Source: Thermoplasmata archaeon
GTDB lineage: Archaea > Thermoplasmatota > Thermoplasmata > Lutacidiplasmatales > UBA184
NCBI GenBank assembly: GCA_021791335.1
Contig: JAJYWS010000039.1
Span: 1 to 45,300 of the forward strand
DNA: 45,300 bases
Direction of reading: 5' to 3'
A program made the translations under genes and the position numbers. The notes below the pieces were generated by a model that saw nothing but the letters and a program-made list of their open reading frames with translations, ran no database searches and was not told where the DNA came from. This document shows, piece by piece, positions 15,100 to 23,590 of this stretch. Numbering within the stretch: position 1 is the stretch's first letter; each line of letters begins with the position of its first letter.

Positions 15100-16302
15100 C
15101 TATTTACGACTTGATGGCGGCTCGGCCCGGGGGGGTTCGGTCCCGAGATCGGCGACGAGGGGGACGGTTTCGACGCCCCACCCCGCCGTCCGGTAGACGT
15201 CGAGGAGCCGGCGCGCATGCTCGGGCCCCTCCACCTCGAGTTCCACCTCGACCCGGACCTCGGTCGGACCCCGGCCGGGGGCCTCCCGCTCATGGTGAAT
15301 CTGCCGGACGTTCGCGCCCTCGCGGGCGGCAACCTCCAGAAAGCTGTTGAGCTGGCCCGGACGGTCGCGGAGGAGGGTCCTCAGCCTCAGGAGCCGTCCC
15401 TCGGCGACCAGACCGTACCACAGCACCCGGTCGAGGACAAACGGATCGAGATTCCCCCCGGAAATGATCGCCACGATCGGCCCTTCGGGGAGCGGACCCG
15501 ACGGGTTCAGCAGGCCGGCGAGCGGCGCCGATCCCGCCCCTTCGGCGAGGATCTTGGCCTGCTCCAGCAGCAGGAAGGAGGCGCGGGCGATCTCCATGTC
15601 GTCGACGACCCACCCCTCGACCCGGGCCGCCTTCAGGATCTCGAGGGGGAGCCGTCCCACCTCCCGGGTCGCCAGTCCGTCCGCAAAGGTGCGGGGGGGC
15701 GCCACCGTCACCACCCGGCCCGCCTCGAGCGCCGGCCGGAGCGAATCCACCCCGGCCGGCTGGACCCCGATGATCCGGAGCTTGGGGCCCCCGAGGGCCC
15801 GGGCCGCGACCGCGACTCCGGCGAGAAGTCCCCCTCCACCGACCCCGCCGATGATGGCCGCGGTGGTGGGGAGCGCCTCGAGGATCTCCAACCCGACCGT
15901 CCCCTGGCCGGCGATCACCATCGGATCGTCGAACGCCGGGATGAACGCCCGGTCCTCCCGACGGGCGAGCGCGAGGGCGAACTCCTTGGCCTCATCGTAG
16001 TTCGATCCCTCCAGGATCACATTCGCCCCGAGCGATCGCGTCGCGGCCACCTTGAGGGGAGAGGCCGTCCGGGCCATCACGATCGTGACCGGGATCCCCT
16101 TCGCCCGGCCGGCGTAGGCGACCCCCTGGGCGTGGTTCCCCGCGGAGGCGGCGACCACCCCCCGGCGGAGTCGGTCGTCCGGCAGGTGGGCGATGCAGTT
16201 CAGGGCGCCGCGCAGCTTGAATGACCCGGTCCACTGGAGATTCTCGAGCTTGAGGTAGAGCTCCACCGATTCCAAGCCGGGGAACCGGGGGGCCCGGATC
16301 AA
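15100..16302 (-). CDS. ilvA: Threonine ammonia-lyase with C-terminal ACT domain; true start upstream
   Basis: PLP enzyme that deaminates L-threonine to 2-oxobutanoate, the first step of isoleucine synthesis. Motifs: SFKLRGALN with the PLP lysine, AASAGNHAQGVA, GVGGGGLLAGVA (phosphate-binding glycine loop) and SGGNLDPF. The last ~80 residues (LRTLLRDRPGQLNSFLEVAA) form an ACT-type effector domain. The coordinates start at the only standard in-frame start codon, TTG 16302, but homology clearly continues upstream in frame: GGVTLAQIREAAQG (to about 16371) and ILPTPLIRAP, the family's N-terminal region with the TPL substrate loop. No ATG, GTG or TTG exists in frame between 16302 and the stop at 16423-16425, so a non-standard start or a sequence error must be involved. 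Confidence 0.88.
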   Translation of the reverse strand: MIRAPRFPGLESVELYLKLENLQWTGSFKLRGALNCIAHLPDDRLRRGVVAASAGNHAQGVAYAGRAKGIPVTIVMARTASPLKVAATRSLGANVILEGSNYDEAKEFALALARREDRAFIPAFDDPMVIAGQGTVGLEILEALPTTAAIIGGVGGGGLLAGVAVAARALGGPKLRIIGVQPAGVDSLRPALEAGRVVTVAPPRTFADGLATREVGRLPLEILKAARVEGWVVDDMEIARASFLLLEQAKILAEGAGSAPLAGLLNPSGPLPEGPIVAIISGGNLDPFVLDRVLWYGLVAEGRLLRLRTLLRDRPGQLNSFLEVAAREGANVRQIHHEREAPGRGPTEVRVEVELEVEGPEHARRLLDVYRTAGWGVETVPLVADLGTEPPRAEPPSSRK

Positions 16303-16608
16303 CGGGGTCGGGAGGATCTGGCCGGTGAGCCCTTGTGCCGCTTCGCGGATCTGGGCCAGGGTGACCCCGCCGTCGTCTGCCGTAGACCTCCTCCGGGACG
16401 GCGCCCAAGGGTCCCCGGAGGCTTAACCTCATGGGCGCCGGCGCTGCCCCGGGGTCGCCCCTCCGCTCTACGCGCGCGTTCGGATCCTCCCCGCTCCCCC
16501 GGCGATGGCCCCCTTCCCGGACGGGGAGACTCCTCGAGGCCGCGCGAGCCGTTATATAGGGCACCTTTCTCCCCGAGCCCCACCGGAGGAAGGACCCTCC
16601 GACTACCG
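16303..16608. other. Divergent interval: ilvA N-terminal coding extension and two promoters
   Basis: About the first 65 bases still encode the N-terminus of the threonine ammonia-lyase on the minus strand. A minus-strand GGAGGAGGT at 16387-16395 could be its ribosome binding site, and GGTTAAG at about 16421-16427 its TATA box. The rest holds the promoter of the ribosomal protein operon. No other gene was seen. Confidence 0.5.
16552..16558 (+). promoter_or_regulatory. TATA box of the ribosomal protein operon
   Basis: TTATATA, the strongest TATA match in the interval. A start site about 26 nt downstream leaves a leader of about 30 nt carrying GGAGGAAGGA (16585-16594) ahead of the uL3 ATG at 16609. 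Unlike most genes here, this operon is not leaderless. Confidence 0.75.
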
Positions 16609-17610
16609 ATGGCACGACGACATCGTCCCCGACGCGGATCCCTCGCTTTCTCGCCCCGTTCCCGAGCCGTACGGCCGCTGCCCCGGATCCGGTCGTGGGG
16701 GCCCGGCGGGAAGAGCCCGTCCATCGAGGGCTTCGCCGGATACAAGGTCGGCATGACCCATGCCTTCATCGTCGATTACCGCAAGCGGTCGACCACCGCG
16801 GGCCAGGAGGTCTCGGTCCCGGTCACCGTGGTCGAGGTCCCGCCCCTTCGGGCCGTCGGGGCCCGCGTCTACCGGCGGGGGCCGTACGGCCAGCAGGTGA
16901 CCGCCGAAGCCTGGAAGGGCACCGATCACCCCGCCCTGCTCCGTCGGATGCCGGCGCACGCGGAGAGTTCGCCCGAGGCTCTCGAGCAGTTCAAAGCGGC
17001 TCCCGGCGATGAGGTCCGGTTGATCCTCCACACCCAGCCCGAGCACGTCTACGCGGTCGGCGAGAAGGTGGGCCGTCTCTTCGAGGTCCGGGTCGCGGGC
17101 GAGAAGATCGAGGAACGCAAGGCGTTCGCGCTCGAGCGGCTCGGCACCGAGCTCTCGGTGGACCAGCTGGCCAAGGAGGGCGAGTTCGTCGATGTCCTGG
17201 GCGTGACCAAGGGGTTCGGGTTCCAGGGCCACATCCAGCGCTGGGGCGTCAAGCTCCAGCCGCGGAAGAACAGCAAGCACCGCCGCATGATCGGAACGCT
17301 CGGTCCCCACAACCCGAGCTTCGTCTCGTATCGGATCCCCCAGGCGGGTCAGCAGGGCTATCACCGACGCACCCAGTTCAACCTGCGGGTCCTCAAGGTC
17401 GTTCCGGACCCCCGGACCGATCCGATCACCCCGGCGGGCGGATTCCCCAACTACGGCGAGGTCCGCAGCGGCTGCCTCATCCTCCATGGCTCCCTCCCCG
17501 GTCCGGCCAAGCGGCTGATCCGGCTGCGAAGCCCGATGCGCCGCCGGGTGGGTTCCGTCGAGAAGGTCGACCTCCGCTACCTCAGCGTCCGGTCGAAGCA
17601 GGGAACATGA
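16609..17610 (+). CDS. rpl3: Large subunit ribosomal protein uL3
   Basis: Early-assembly 23S rRNA-binding protein near the peptidyl transferase centre. The 333 residues show the archaeal form: MARRHRPRRGSLAFSPR start, GYKVGMTHAFIVD, VLGVTKGFGFQGHIQRWGV, and the HRRMIGTLGPHNP and GYHRRTQFNLRV stretches of the core extension. The ATG at 16609 matches the conserved archaeal N-terminus; the in-frame upstream ORF is not protein-like. First gene of the cluster, with its own TATA box and leader; its stop overlaps the uL4 start (ATGA). Confidence 0.97.
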   Translation: MARRHRPRRGSLAFSPRSRAVRPLPRIRSWGPGGKSPSIEGFAGYKVGMTHAFIVDYRKRSTTAGQEVSVPVTVVEVPPLRAVGARVYRRGPYGQQVTAEAWKGTDHPALLRRMPAHAESSPEALEQFKAAPGDEVRLILHTQPEHVYAVGEKVGRLFEVRVAGEKIEERKAFALERLGTELSVDQLAKEGEFVDVLGVTKGFGFQGHIQRWGVKLQPRKNSKHRRMIGTLGPHNPSFVSYRIPQAGQQGYHRRTQFNLRVLKVVPDPRTDPITPAGGFPNYGEVRSGCLILHGSLPGPAKRLIRLRSPMRRRVGSVEKVDLRYLSVRSKQGT

Positions 17611-18434
17611 CGCCGCCCACTACCCGTCGATCTGCCGAGATCGAGCCGCACACCCCGCACCACCGGGCCCCGGTCCTGGCCCTTGACGGTTCGTCGACCG
17701 AACATGTCCAGCTTCCGCTCGCCTTTTCGGAGCCGGTCCGGCCGGACCTGATCCGCCGGGCCGTCCTCGCCGCCCGCGCCAACCGCCGCCAACCCTACGG
17801 CACCTCGCCCACCGCCGGTCTCCGCCACTCGGTCCAGTGGTCCGGGAAGGGGAAGGGCGTCTCCCGTACCCCCCGCCTCATGGATTCGATGCGCGGAGCC
17901 CAGGCTCCCAACACGGTCGGCGGGCGGCCGGCGCACCCGCCCCGGCCCGACCGGATCTGGACGCTCAAGATCAACACCAAGGAACGGAAGAAGGCGTTCG
18001 CTTCGGCGCTCGCGGCGACGCGGGAGGAGAAGCTGGCCCGCGCCCGGGGCCACCAGATCCCCGACGGCCTCGCGCTGCCGGTGATCCTCGAACCCGGCCT
18101 CGAGACGATCCGCGAAACCCAGGAGGCGCTCGGGCTGTTGGATCGGCTCCAGCTCGTCTCGGATGTGGATCGGGCGCGGGAGCACAGCCACCTTCGGGCC
18201 GGCCGCGGCAAGCGGCGGGGCCGGGTCCGCCGCACTCCGCGCAGCCTTCTGGTCGTGACCGCAGGCCCGGGACAGGCCTCGGGATTCCGCAACCTCCCCG
18301 GGGTCGATGTGGTGGACGTGCACCGATTGACCACCGAGGACCTGGCGCCCGGAGGCGATCCGGGGCGCGTGACGATCTTCTCCCGCCCGGCCCTGAGTTC
18401 CCTCGCCGAGCGGCTGGAGGGCCACCGCCCATGA
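17607..18434 (+). CDS. rpl4: Large subunit ribosomal protein uL4
   Basis: Binds 23S rRNA and lines the exit tunnel. The 275 residues contain the archaeal LPLAFSEPVRPDLIRRAV start region, the long internal loop with KGKGVSRTPR and GGRPAHPPR that reaches the tunnel, and the KINTKERKKAFASALAATR helix. It overlaps uL3 and uL23 by 4 bp each, so translation is probably coupled. Confidence 0.96.
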   Translation: MTPPTTRRSAEIEPHTPHHRAPVLALDGSSTEHVQLPLAFSEPVRPDLIRRAVLAARANRRQPYGTSPTAGLRHSVQWSGKGKGVSRTPRLMDSMRGAQAPNTVGGRPAHPPRPDRIWTLKINTKERKKAFASALAATREEKLARARGHQIPDGLALPVILEPGLETIRETQEALGLLDRLQLVSDVDRAREHSHLRAGRGKRRGRVRRTPRSLLVVTAGPGQASGFRNLPGVDVVDVHRLTTEDLAPGGDPGRVTIFSRPALSSLAERLEGHRP

Positions 18435-18694
18435 GCGACCTACGGCACCGGATCCTGCTGCACGCCTATGTGACCGAGAAGTCGATGGACGAGATGGAGC
18501 GGCAGAACAAGCTGGAGTTCTCCGTCGACCGGCGGGCGACCCGCGCCGAGGTCAAGCGGGCGGTCGAAGAGCTCTACCAGTGCAAGGTCGCCAAGGTCAA
18601 CATCAAGATCGTGCGTGTCGGCAAGATCGCGACGGTCAAGTTCGCCAAGGAGTACTCGAGCGAGGACATCGGCAGCCGGGCGGGGGTGTTCTAA
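18431..18694 (+). CDS. rpl23: Large subunit ribosomal protein uL23
   Basis: An 87-residue rRNA-binding protein at the tunnel exit, docking site for SRP and the Sec channel. The family pattern is complete: YVTEKSMDEMERQNKLEFSV, ATRAEVKRAVEELYQCKV and VNIKIVRVGKIATVKFAKEY. The ATG at 18431 overlaps the uL4 stop by 4 bp, and the uL23 stop shares one base with the uL2 ATG (TAATG). Confidence 0.96.
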   Translation: MSDLRHRILLHAYVTEKSMDEMERQNKLEFSVDRRATRAEVKRAVEELYQCKVAKVNIKIVRVGKIATVKFAKEYSSEDIGSRAGVF

Positions 18695-19422
18695 TGGGCA
18701 AACGTGTCGGCTCGCGGCGGCGAGGGGCCGGTACCGGCGCCTGGACGTCCCCGAGCCACCGGCACCACGGCCCGATCTACCACCCCGCCCCCTCCCTCAT
18801 CGGAGTGGGCACCGTGGTGGGGCTGGAGCACGCCCCCGGCCGATCCGCACCGGTCGCCCGGATCGATGGGCCGGACGGCAAGGAGATCCGGACCCTCGCC
18901 ATCGCCGGCCTCGCGACCGGCGACAAGATCCAGCTCCACGAAGGCGCGGTCGAGCGCGGTTCGATCCTGGAACTCGCCCGGATTCCCGACGGCACGCTGA
19001 TCTCGAACATCGAGGTGAAGCCGTACGACGGGGGCCGGCTGGTCCGCGCGGCGGGCGGGAGCGCCCTGGTCGTCGCCCATACCGGCGTCGAAGTCACCGT
19101 CCAGCTCCCCAGCGGGGCGTTCAAGCGGTTCCTCGCCACCTGCCGGGCGCAGATCGGCGCGGTCGCCGGGGGCGGCCGGGGCGAGCGCCCGATCGTCAAG
19201 GCGGGCAAGAAGGTCTGGAGCACCCGGTCCCTCGCCCGGGCGCCGTTCAAGGTGCGCGGGGTCGCCATGAACCCGGTCAACCACCCGTTCGGAGGGGGGG
19301 CCCACCAGCATGTCGGACGCCCGAGCACCGTCAGCTCCGGCACCTGGCCGGGCGCCAAGGTCGGCCGGTTCTCCCGGTCCCAGCGGCGCAAGAAGATGCG
19401 GGCGGCGGAGAAGGGAGGATAA
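18694..19422 (+). CDS. rpl2: Large subunit ribosomal protein uL2
   Basis: Core 23S rRNA-binding protein needed for subunit joining and peptidyl transfer. The 242 residues show MGKRVGSRRRGAG, LIGVGTVVGLEHAPGRSAPV, the SH3-like and OB-like body, and the conserved VAMNPVNHPFGGGAHQHVGR loop with the catalytic-centre histidine region, then a basic C-terminus. It starts within the uL23 stop codon. Confidence 0.97.
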   Translation: MGKRVGSRRRGAGTGAWTSPSHRHHGPIYHPAPSLIGVGTVVGLEHAPGRSAPVARIDGPDGKEIRTLAIAGLATGDKIQLHEGAVERGSILELARIPDGTLISNIEVKPYDGGRLVRAAGGSALVVAHTGVEVTVQLPSGAFKRFLATCRAQIGAVAGGGRGERPIVKAGKKVWSTRSLARAPFKVRGVAMNPVNHPFGGGAHQHVGRPSTVSSGTWPGAKVGRFSRSQRRKKMRAAEKGG

Positions 19423-19428
19423 CGGTTC

Positions 19429-19854
19429 ATGCCGAAAGCACGACGCACCAAGAAGGTCGAAGCCCGCCGCAAGCGGGAGTTCTCGTACCGGGGCCGCAGC
19501 CTGGCCGACCTCAAGGGGATGTCCCTCGAGGAGCTCGCGACGGTACTGCCGGCCCGGGCGCGGCGATCGATCCGCCGCGGATTCAACACCGAGACCCTCC
19601 GCTTCCTGGATCGGATGCGGTCGACCCCGGTGGAGAAGGTGGTCCGGACCCACTGCCGGGACGCCCTCATCCTGCCCGAACATGTCGGGCGCCGCGTCGC
19701 GATCCATACCGGCAAGGAGTTCAAGGAGATCGAGGTCCGGCCGGAGATGATCGGCCACTACTTTGGCGAGTTTTCGCTCACCCGGCGCTTTGAGAAGCAC
19801 TCCGGTCCCGGAGTCGGAGCGACGCGCTCGTCCAAGTTCATGCCGCTCAAGTGA
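19429..19854 (+). CDS. rps19: Small subunit ribosomal protein uS19
   Basis: A 141-residue head protein that contacts uS13 and the A-site tRNA. Conserved parts: REFSYRGRSLADLKGM, the IRRGFNTETLRFLDRM helix typical of archaea, VVRTHCRDALILPEHVG, and VAIHTGKEFKEIEVRPEMIG followed by the SLTRRFEKHSGPGVGATRSS tail. A GGAGG motif at about 19414-19418 precedes the ATG at 19429. Confidence 0.96.
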   Translation: MPKARRTKKVEARRKREFSYRGRSLADLKGMSLEELATVLPARARRSIRRGFNTETLRFLDRMRSTPVEKVVRTHCRDALILPEHVGRRVAIHTGKEFKEIEVRPEMIGHYFGEFSLTRRFEKHSGPGVGATRSSKFMPLK

Positions 19855-19868
19855 GGGAGGACGAATTC

Positions 19869-20327
19869 GTGAAGGGATACACCTACCAGGGTCCGAAGAC
19901 ACGGGCGGTTGCGCGGGCCCGGGGCATCGAGGTCCCGATGTCGCCCAAGAAGACCTACGAGGCGCTCAACGCGATCCGGGGACTCCCCCTCGCCCGGGCC
20001 CGGTCGATCCTCGAGGAGGCGGTCGCCCTCCGCAAGGCGATCCCCTACCGGCGTTACAACCAGGAGACCGCCCACCACCGCGGGGTCGGACCGGGACGGT
20101 ACTCCCCGAGGATCGCGCGCCAGCTCCTCCAGATCCTGTCCAATGCGGAGGCCAACGCCGACTACGAGGGGATGGACGCGGAGCGGCTCGTGGTCGAGGT
20201 CGCCGCCTGCGCCCGGGGCCGGATCCGCAAGGCCTCGATGCCCCGGGCCCAGGGTCGGGCCACCGCCTGGAACGAGCAGACCACCAACGTCGAGATCGTG
20301 CTGGCCGAGCCGGAGGAAGAGTCGTGA
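19869..20327 (+). CDS. rpl22: Large subunit ribosomal protein uL22
   Basis: A 152-residue protein with a beta-hairpin that lines the exit tunnel. Seen: the archaeal KGYTYQGPKTRAVARARGIE start, MSPKKTYEALNAIRGLPLARARSILEE, and GRYSPRIARQLLQILSNAEANA. GTG 19869 was preferred over an in-frame GTG at 19851, which overlaps the uS19 stop, because GGGAGG (19855-19860) lies 8 bp before 19869 and the conserved sequence begins there. It overlaps uS3 by 4 bp (GTGA). Confidence 0.94.
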   Translation: MKGYTYQGPKTRAVARARGIEVPMSPKKTYEALNAIRGLPLARARSILEEAVALRKAIPYRRYNQETAHHRGVGPGRYSPRIARQLLQILSNAEANADYEGMDAERLVVEVAACARGRIRKASMPRAQGRATAWNEQTTNVEIVLAEPEEES

Positions 20328-21010
20328 GCACCGAACGGAAGGTCATCCAGGAGCAGATGCGCCGCGTCCTCCTGAAGGACTACTTGGTCCAGGAGAGCGC
20401 CCGGGCGGGATTCGGGGGCTTGGACATCCAGCGCACCCCGATGGGCACCCGGGTCACGTTGATCTGCGAACGGCCGGGCATCCTGATCGGTCGGCGCGGC
20501 GAGCTCATCAAGCGGCTCACCGGCGACATCCAAACCCGGTTCCAGCTCGACAACCCCCAGATCGAGGTCCAGGAGGAGCGGGAACCGAACCTCAACGCCC
20601 AGTTGATGTCGGAGAAGCTCGCCAACACCCTCGAACGGGGCTGGCATTTCCGGCGCGCCGGCCATTCGACCGTACGACGGATCATGGAGTCGGGGGCCCG
20701 GGGCTGCCAGGTCATCCTTTCCGGCAAGCTCACGGGGGAGCGGCACCGGACCGAGCGGTTCAAGGCCGGGACGATCAAGTACTGCGGAGAGGCCGTCCAC
20801 CTGTTCATGGGCAAGGGATTCTACCAGGCCCGCCTCAAGCCGGGCGTCATCGGCGTCAACGTCTGGATCATGCGCCCCTCGGCCAAGCTGCCCGATGAGA
20901 TCCGGGTGAAGGGGATCGAGGAGCGACCGAAGCCGGTCGTGGTCGACCTGCCCCCCCTGGAAGACCCCAAGATCGAGCCGGCGCCCGCCGATCCGGAGGT
21001 GCTGCCATGA
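20324..21010 (+). CDS. rps3: Small subunit ribosomal protein uS3
   Basis: A 228-residue head protein at the mRNA entry. The type 2 KH domain lies at about residues 20-85 (ICERPGILIGRRGELIKRL with the GRRG loop). The C-terminal domain follows: LANTLERGWHFRRAGHSTVR, GCQVILSGKLTGERHRTERF and KYCGEAVHLF. The last ~30 residues are a Pro/Glu-rich tail. The GTG start overlaps the uL22 stop, and its own stop overlaps uL29 by 4 bp. Confidence 0.95.
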   Translation: MSTERKVIQEQMRRVLLKDYLVQESARAGFGGLDIQRTPMGTRVTLICERPGILIGRRGELIKRLTGDIQTRFQLDNPQIEVQEEREPNLNAQLMSEKLANTLERGWHFRRAGHSTVRRIMESGARGCQVILSGKLTGERHRTERFKAGTIKYCGEAVHLFMGKGFYQARLKPGVIGVNVWIMRPSAKLPDEIRVKGIEERPKPVVVDLPPLEDPKIEPAPADPEVLP

Positions 21011-21228
21011 GCCTGCTCCGCCTCAAGGAACTGCGCGCCCTCACCGACGAGGAGCTGCGCCGGAAGATCCAGGAGGCCGAGAACGACCTCCTCCGGGAAC
21101 GGGGCGTGGCCGCGATGGGCGGTGCCCCTCCCAGCCCGGGCCGGATGCGGGCCCTGAGGACCAACGTCGCCCGGTCCCTGACCGTGCTGAGCGAGCGGCG
21201 GATCGCCGGCTCCCGCCGGAGTCCGTGA
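21007..21228 (+). CDS. rpl29: Large subunit ribosomal protein uL29
   Basis: A 73-residue two-helix protein near the tunnel exit: LKELRALTDEELRRKIQEAE and GRMRALRTNVARSLTVLSER, with a 12-residue linker containing GGAPPSPG. In many Euryarchaeota a SUI1/eIF1 gene follows; here Rpp29 comes next directly. Confidence 0.92.
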   Translation: MSLLRLKELRALTDEELRRKIQEAENDLLRERGVAAMGGAPPSPGRMRALRTNVARSLTVLSERRIAGSRRSP

Positions 21229-21242
21229 ACGGAGGGAGAATC

Positions 21243-21572
21243 GTGCCGATCCGTACCGACCTGCGCACCTCGTTCGACCGGGCCGTCCGTGAACGGCTGG
21301 CCGGTGAGATCCTCGGAAGCCCCATCACCATCGACCGAGCCCCCGGCCTCGCGCACCTGCCGATCACCGGCCGCCTCCAGGATGAGACCCTGGGGACATT
21401 GCGGGTCGCGCTCCCCGGCCGGGACCGGAGCCTCTGCGTCCCCAAGACCGGCCTCGAAGCCCGCCTTCTCCTCGAAGGTCGAGAGATATCGTTAAGAGGC
21501 GAAGACCTTCGGATGCGGCCCGAAGACCGCACGAAGCGCCTCTTGCTCGGCGGTTCCCGGAGATCTCCATGA
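21243..21572 (+). CDS. rnp1: RNase P protein component 1 (Rpp29/POP4)
   Basis: A 109-residue subunit of archaeal RNase P, which matures tRNA 5' ends; it pairs with Rpp21 on the specificity domain of the RNA. The Sm-like barrel is visible: LAGEILGSPITIDRAPG, LPITGRLQDETLGTLRVAL, SLCVPKTGLEARLLLEGRE and LRMRPEDRTKRLLL. GTG 21243 was chosen because GGAGGGAG lies about 8 bp upstream; the in-frame GTG 21225 overlaps the uL29 stop. The uL29-rnp1-uS17 position is the usual archaeal one. Confidence 0.9.
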   Translation: MPIRTDLRTSFDRAVRERLAGEILGSPITIDRAPGLAHLPITGRLQDETLGTLRVALPGRDRSLCVPKTGLEARLLLEGREISLRGEDLRMRPEDRTKRLLLGGSRRSP

Positions 21573-21985
21573 CCCCCACCTCCTCGGTCCGACCCCGCGC
21601 CCGGGACATCGGTCTCGATGTCCGCGCGCCGAAGAACACCTGCGACGACCCGCACTGCCCGTTCCACGGTCAGCTCTCGGTGCGCGGTCAGGTGCTCGAG
21701 GGCGTGGTCGTGTCGACCGCGATGCAGCGGACCGCGGTCGTCGAGCGCACCCTCCTCCACTACGTGCCGAAGTTCGAGCGGTATGAGAAGCGCCGGCGAC
21801 GCTACCTCGCCCATGCCCCCAACTGCCTCGCGGTCCCGGTGGGCCACCGGGTCCGGATCGCCGAGACCCGACCGCTCAGCAAGGCCGTCGCGTACTGCAT
21901 CGTCGAAGACCTGGGCGAGGCCGCAATGGTCGTGCCCGGCGACGACCCGCACGTCGTATCGTCCCCGCCGGAGGCCGAGCCATGA
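21569..21985 (+). CDS. rps17: Small subunit ribosomal protein uS17
   Basis: A 138-residue 16S rRNA-binding protein with OB fold. The archaeal N-terminus contains [21 protein letters not shown], then [21 protein letters not shown] and the basic [21 protein letters not shown] loop. The ATG overlaps the Rpp29 stop by 4 bp, and the stop overlaps the uL14 start. Confidence 0.95.
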   Translation: MTPTSSVRPRARDIGLDVRAPKNTCDDPHCPFHGQLSVRGQVLEGVVVSTAMQRTAVVERTLLHYVPKFERYEKRRRRYLAHAPNCLAVPVGHRVRIAETRPLSKAVAYCIVEDLGEAAMVVPGDDPHVVSSPPEAEP

Positions 21986-22380
21986 AGGGCCTTGCGGGCC
22001 GGCGCGGCCGGGGGCTCCCCAAGGGGGCCCGCCTCGACTGTGTCGACAACACCGGGGCGAAGGTCGTCGAAATCATCGCCGTGCGGAACTGGCACGGTAC
22101 CCACCGGCGCTACCCCCGGGCGGGGATCGCCGACCTGGTCATCGTCTCGGTGAAGAAGGGGACGCCGGAGATGCGCCGCCAGGTCCTCCACGCGGTCATC
22201 GTCCGCAGCCGGTCCGCGATCCGCCGGGCCGACGGCACCCGCCTCGAGTTCGAGGACAATGCCGCGGTCATCACGACCGAGACCGGCGAGATCAAGGGTT
22301 CCCAGATCAAGGGCCCGGTGGCGAAGGAGGCCGCGGAACGGTGGCCGAGGATCGCGGCCGCCTCGTCGATCATCCTGTAG
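21982..22380 (+). CDS. rpl14: Large subunit ribosomal protein uL14
   Basis: A 132-residue beta-barrel protein forming intersubunit bridges and the eIF6 docking surface. Seen: [60 protein letters not shown] and the C-terminal [19 protein letters not shown]. The length is normal for archaea. Confidence 0.96.
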   Translation: MKGLAGRRGRGLPKGARLDCVDNTGAKVVEIIAVRNWHGTHRRYPRAGIADLVIVSVKKGTPEMRRQVLHAVIVRSRSAIRRADGTRLEFEDNAAVITTETGEIKGSQIKGPVAKEAAERWPRIAAASSIIL

Positions 22381-22394
22381 GAGGTTCGAAAGTC

Positions 22395-22877
22395 ATGAAA
22401 GGTTCTCCCCACTCCCCGCGTCGCCAGCGTCGTGCCCTCTACGAGGCCTCTCCGCCGAGCCGGAGGCTCCGCATGTCGGCGCCCCTCTCCCGGGAACTTC
22501 GGGCCCGGTTCCACGCCCGCTCCCTGCCGGTCCGCAAGGGCGACACGGTCCGGGTGATGGCGGGCAGCTTTGTCGGGCAGGAAGAGCGGATCGCGCGCGT
22601 CAACCGCCGGGCGTACACCGTGACCCTCGAGAACGTCACGGTCAAGACCGGCGAGGAGAAGATGACCGCCCTCCCGATCCGGCCGAACCGGCTTCTGCTC
22701 GTCCGGCTCAACCTCGCCGACCCCTGGCGTCGGCGTGTGCTCCAGGTCACCAACGAGGAGTTGACCCCCGAGGAGCGGGGGGAGACCCCCGCGACCGAAG
22801 GTCCGGCGGTCGACACGCCCTCGTCGGCGGCCTCCGCGCCGCCCTCCGCCTCGGAGCCGGAGGAGGAGGCGGCATGA
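22395..22877 (+). CDS. rpl24: Large subunit ribosomal protein uL24 with acidic C-terminal tail
   Basis: An assembly-initiator 23S rRNA-binding protein of 160 residues. The basic N-terminus with SRELRARFHARSLPVRKGD is archaeal, and the KOW motif spans about residues 47-75 (VRVMAGSFVGQEERIARVNR). After about residue 118 comes a low-complexity tail rich in Ala, Ser, Pro and Glu ending EPEEEAA, longer than the usual protein of about 120-125 residues. GGAGG at 22380-22384 precedes the ATG at 22395. The stop overlaps eS4 by 4 bp. Confidence 0.93.
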   Translation: MKGSPHSPRRQRRALYEASPPSRRLRMSAPLSRELRARFHARSLPVRKGDTVRVMAGSFVGQEERIARVNRRAYTVTLENVTVKTGEEKMTALPIRPNRLLLVRLNLADPWRRRVLQVTNEELTPEERGETPATEGPAVDTPSSAASAPPSASEPEEEAA

Positions 22878-23590
22878 CGCTGAGGCTCAAGCGGCGGGCG
22901 GCCCCGCGGACATGGACGATCCCCCGCAAGGGCACCCGCTGGGTGTTGAGGCCCCGGGCGGGCCCGCACGCCCAGGACCAGTCGATGCCGCTCCTCCATG
23001 TCTTGCGCGACCTGCGGAAGATCGTCCGAACGACCCGGGAGGCCCGCCTCCTGGTCAATGCCGGCCAGGTCCGGGTCGATGGCGAAGTCATCCACGATCT
23101 GGCCCGCGGCATCGGACTCATGGACACCGTGTCGTTGGCGGCCCCGCTGGACGAGCATTATCGGGTGGTTAAGAACCCCCGCGGGAAGCTCATCCTGGTC
23201 GCGATCCCCCCGAACGAGGCCGCGCTCAAGATCGGCCGCATCCGCTCGAAGCAGACGGTCCCCGGGGGGCAGGTCCAGATGACCCTCCATGACGGGCGGA
23301 ACCTGTTGGTCGCTCCGGACTCCGGCTACCACGTCGGCGACACCCTCAAGATGGAGATGCCGGGCCAGAAGGTCCTCGACCACCTCCCGCTCGCCCCCGG
23401 CCGGCTCGCCTTCGTCTCGGGCGGAAGCCATGTGGGGCAGCTCGCCCACGTCGAGCGGATCGAGGTCCGCAACTCCTCCCAACCGAACCTGGTCCACTTC
23501 AAGGAGGGGTTCGCGACGACCAAGGAGTACGTCTTCGTGGTCGGTGAGAACGCTCCGATCCTGACGTTGACCGCGGGGGCCTCCCGATGA
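22874..23590 (+). CDS. rps4e: Small subunit ribosomal protein eS4
   Basis: A 238-residue archaeal/eukaryotic protein. Seen: LKRRAAPRTWTIPRKGTRWV, an S4-type RNA-binding domain at about residues 40-100 (LRDLRKIVRTTREARLLVNA, GQVRVDGEVIHDLARGIGLM) and a C-terminal KOW segment (LAFVSGGSHVGQLAHVERIE). Its place between uL24 and uL5 is diagnostic of archaea. Starts and stops overlap both neighbours by 4 bp. Confidence 0.95.
   Translation: MTLRLKRRAAPRTWTIPRKGTRWVLRPRAGPHAQDQSMPLLHVLRDLRKIVRTTREARLLVNAGQVRVDGEVIHDLARGIGLMDTVSLAAPLDEHYRVVKNPRGKLILVAIPPNEAALKIGRIRSKQTVPGGQVQMTLHDGRNLLVAPDSGYHVGDTLKMEMPGQKVLDHLPLAPGRLAFVSGGSHVGQLAHVERIEVRNSSQPNLVHFKEGFATTKEYVFVVGENAPILTLTAGASR

Noticed and set aside
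19851-19868. Earlier GTG start for uL22 (and likewise 21225 for Rpp29)
   Set aside because: These overlap the preceding stop codon, but a Shine-Dalgarno sequence lies just after them and before the GTG at 19869 (and 21243), where family similarity begins.
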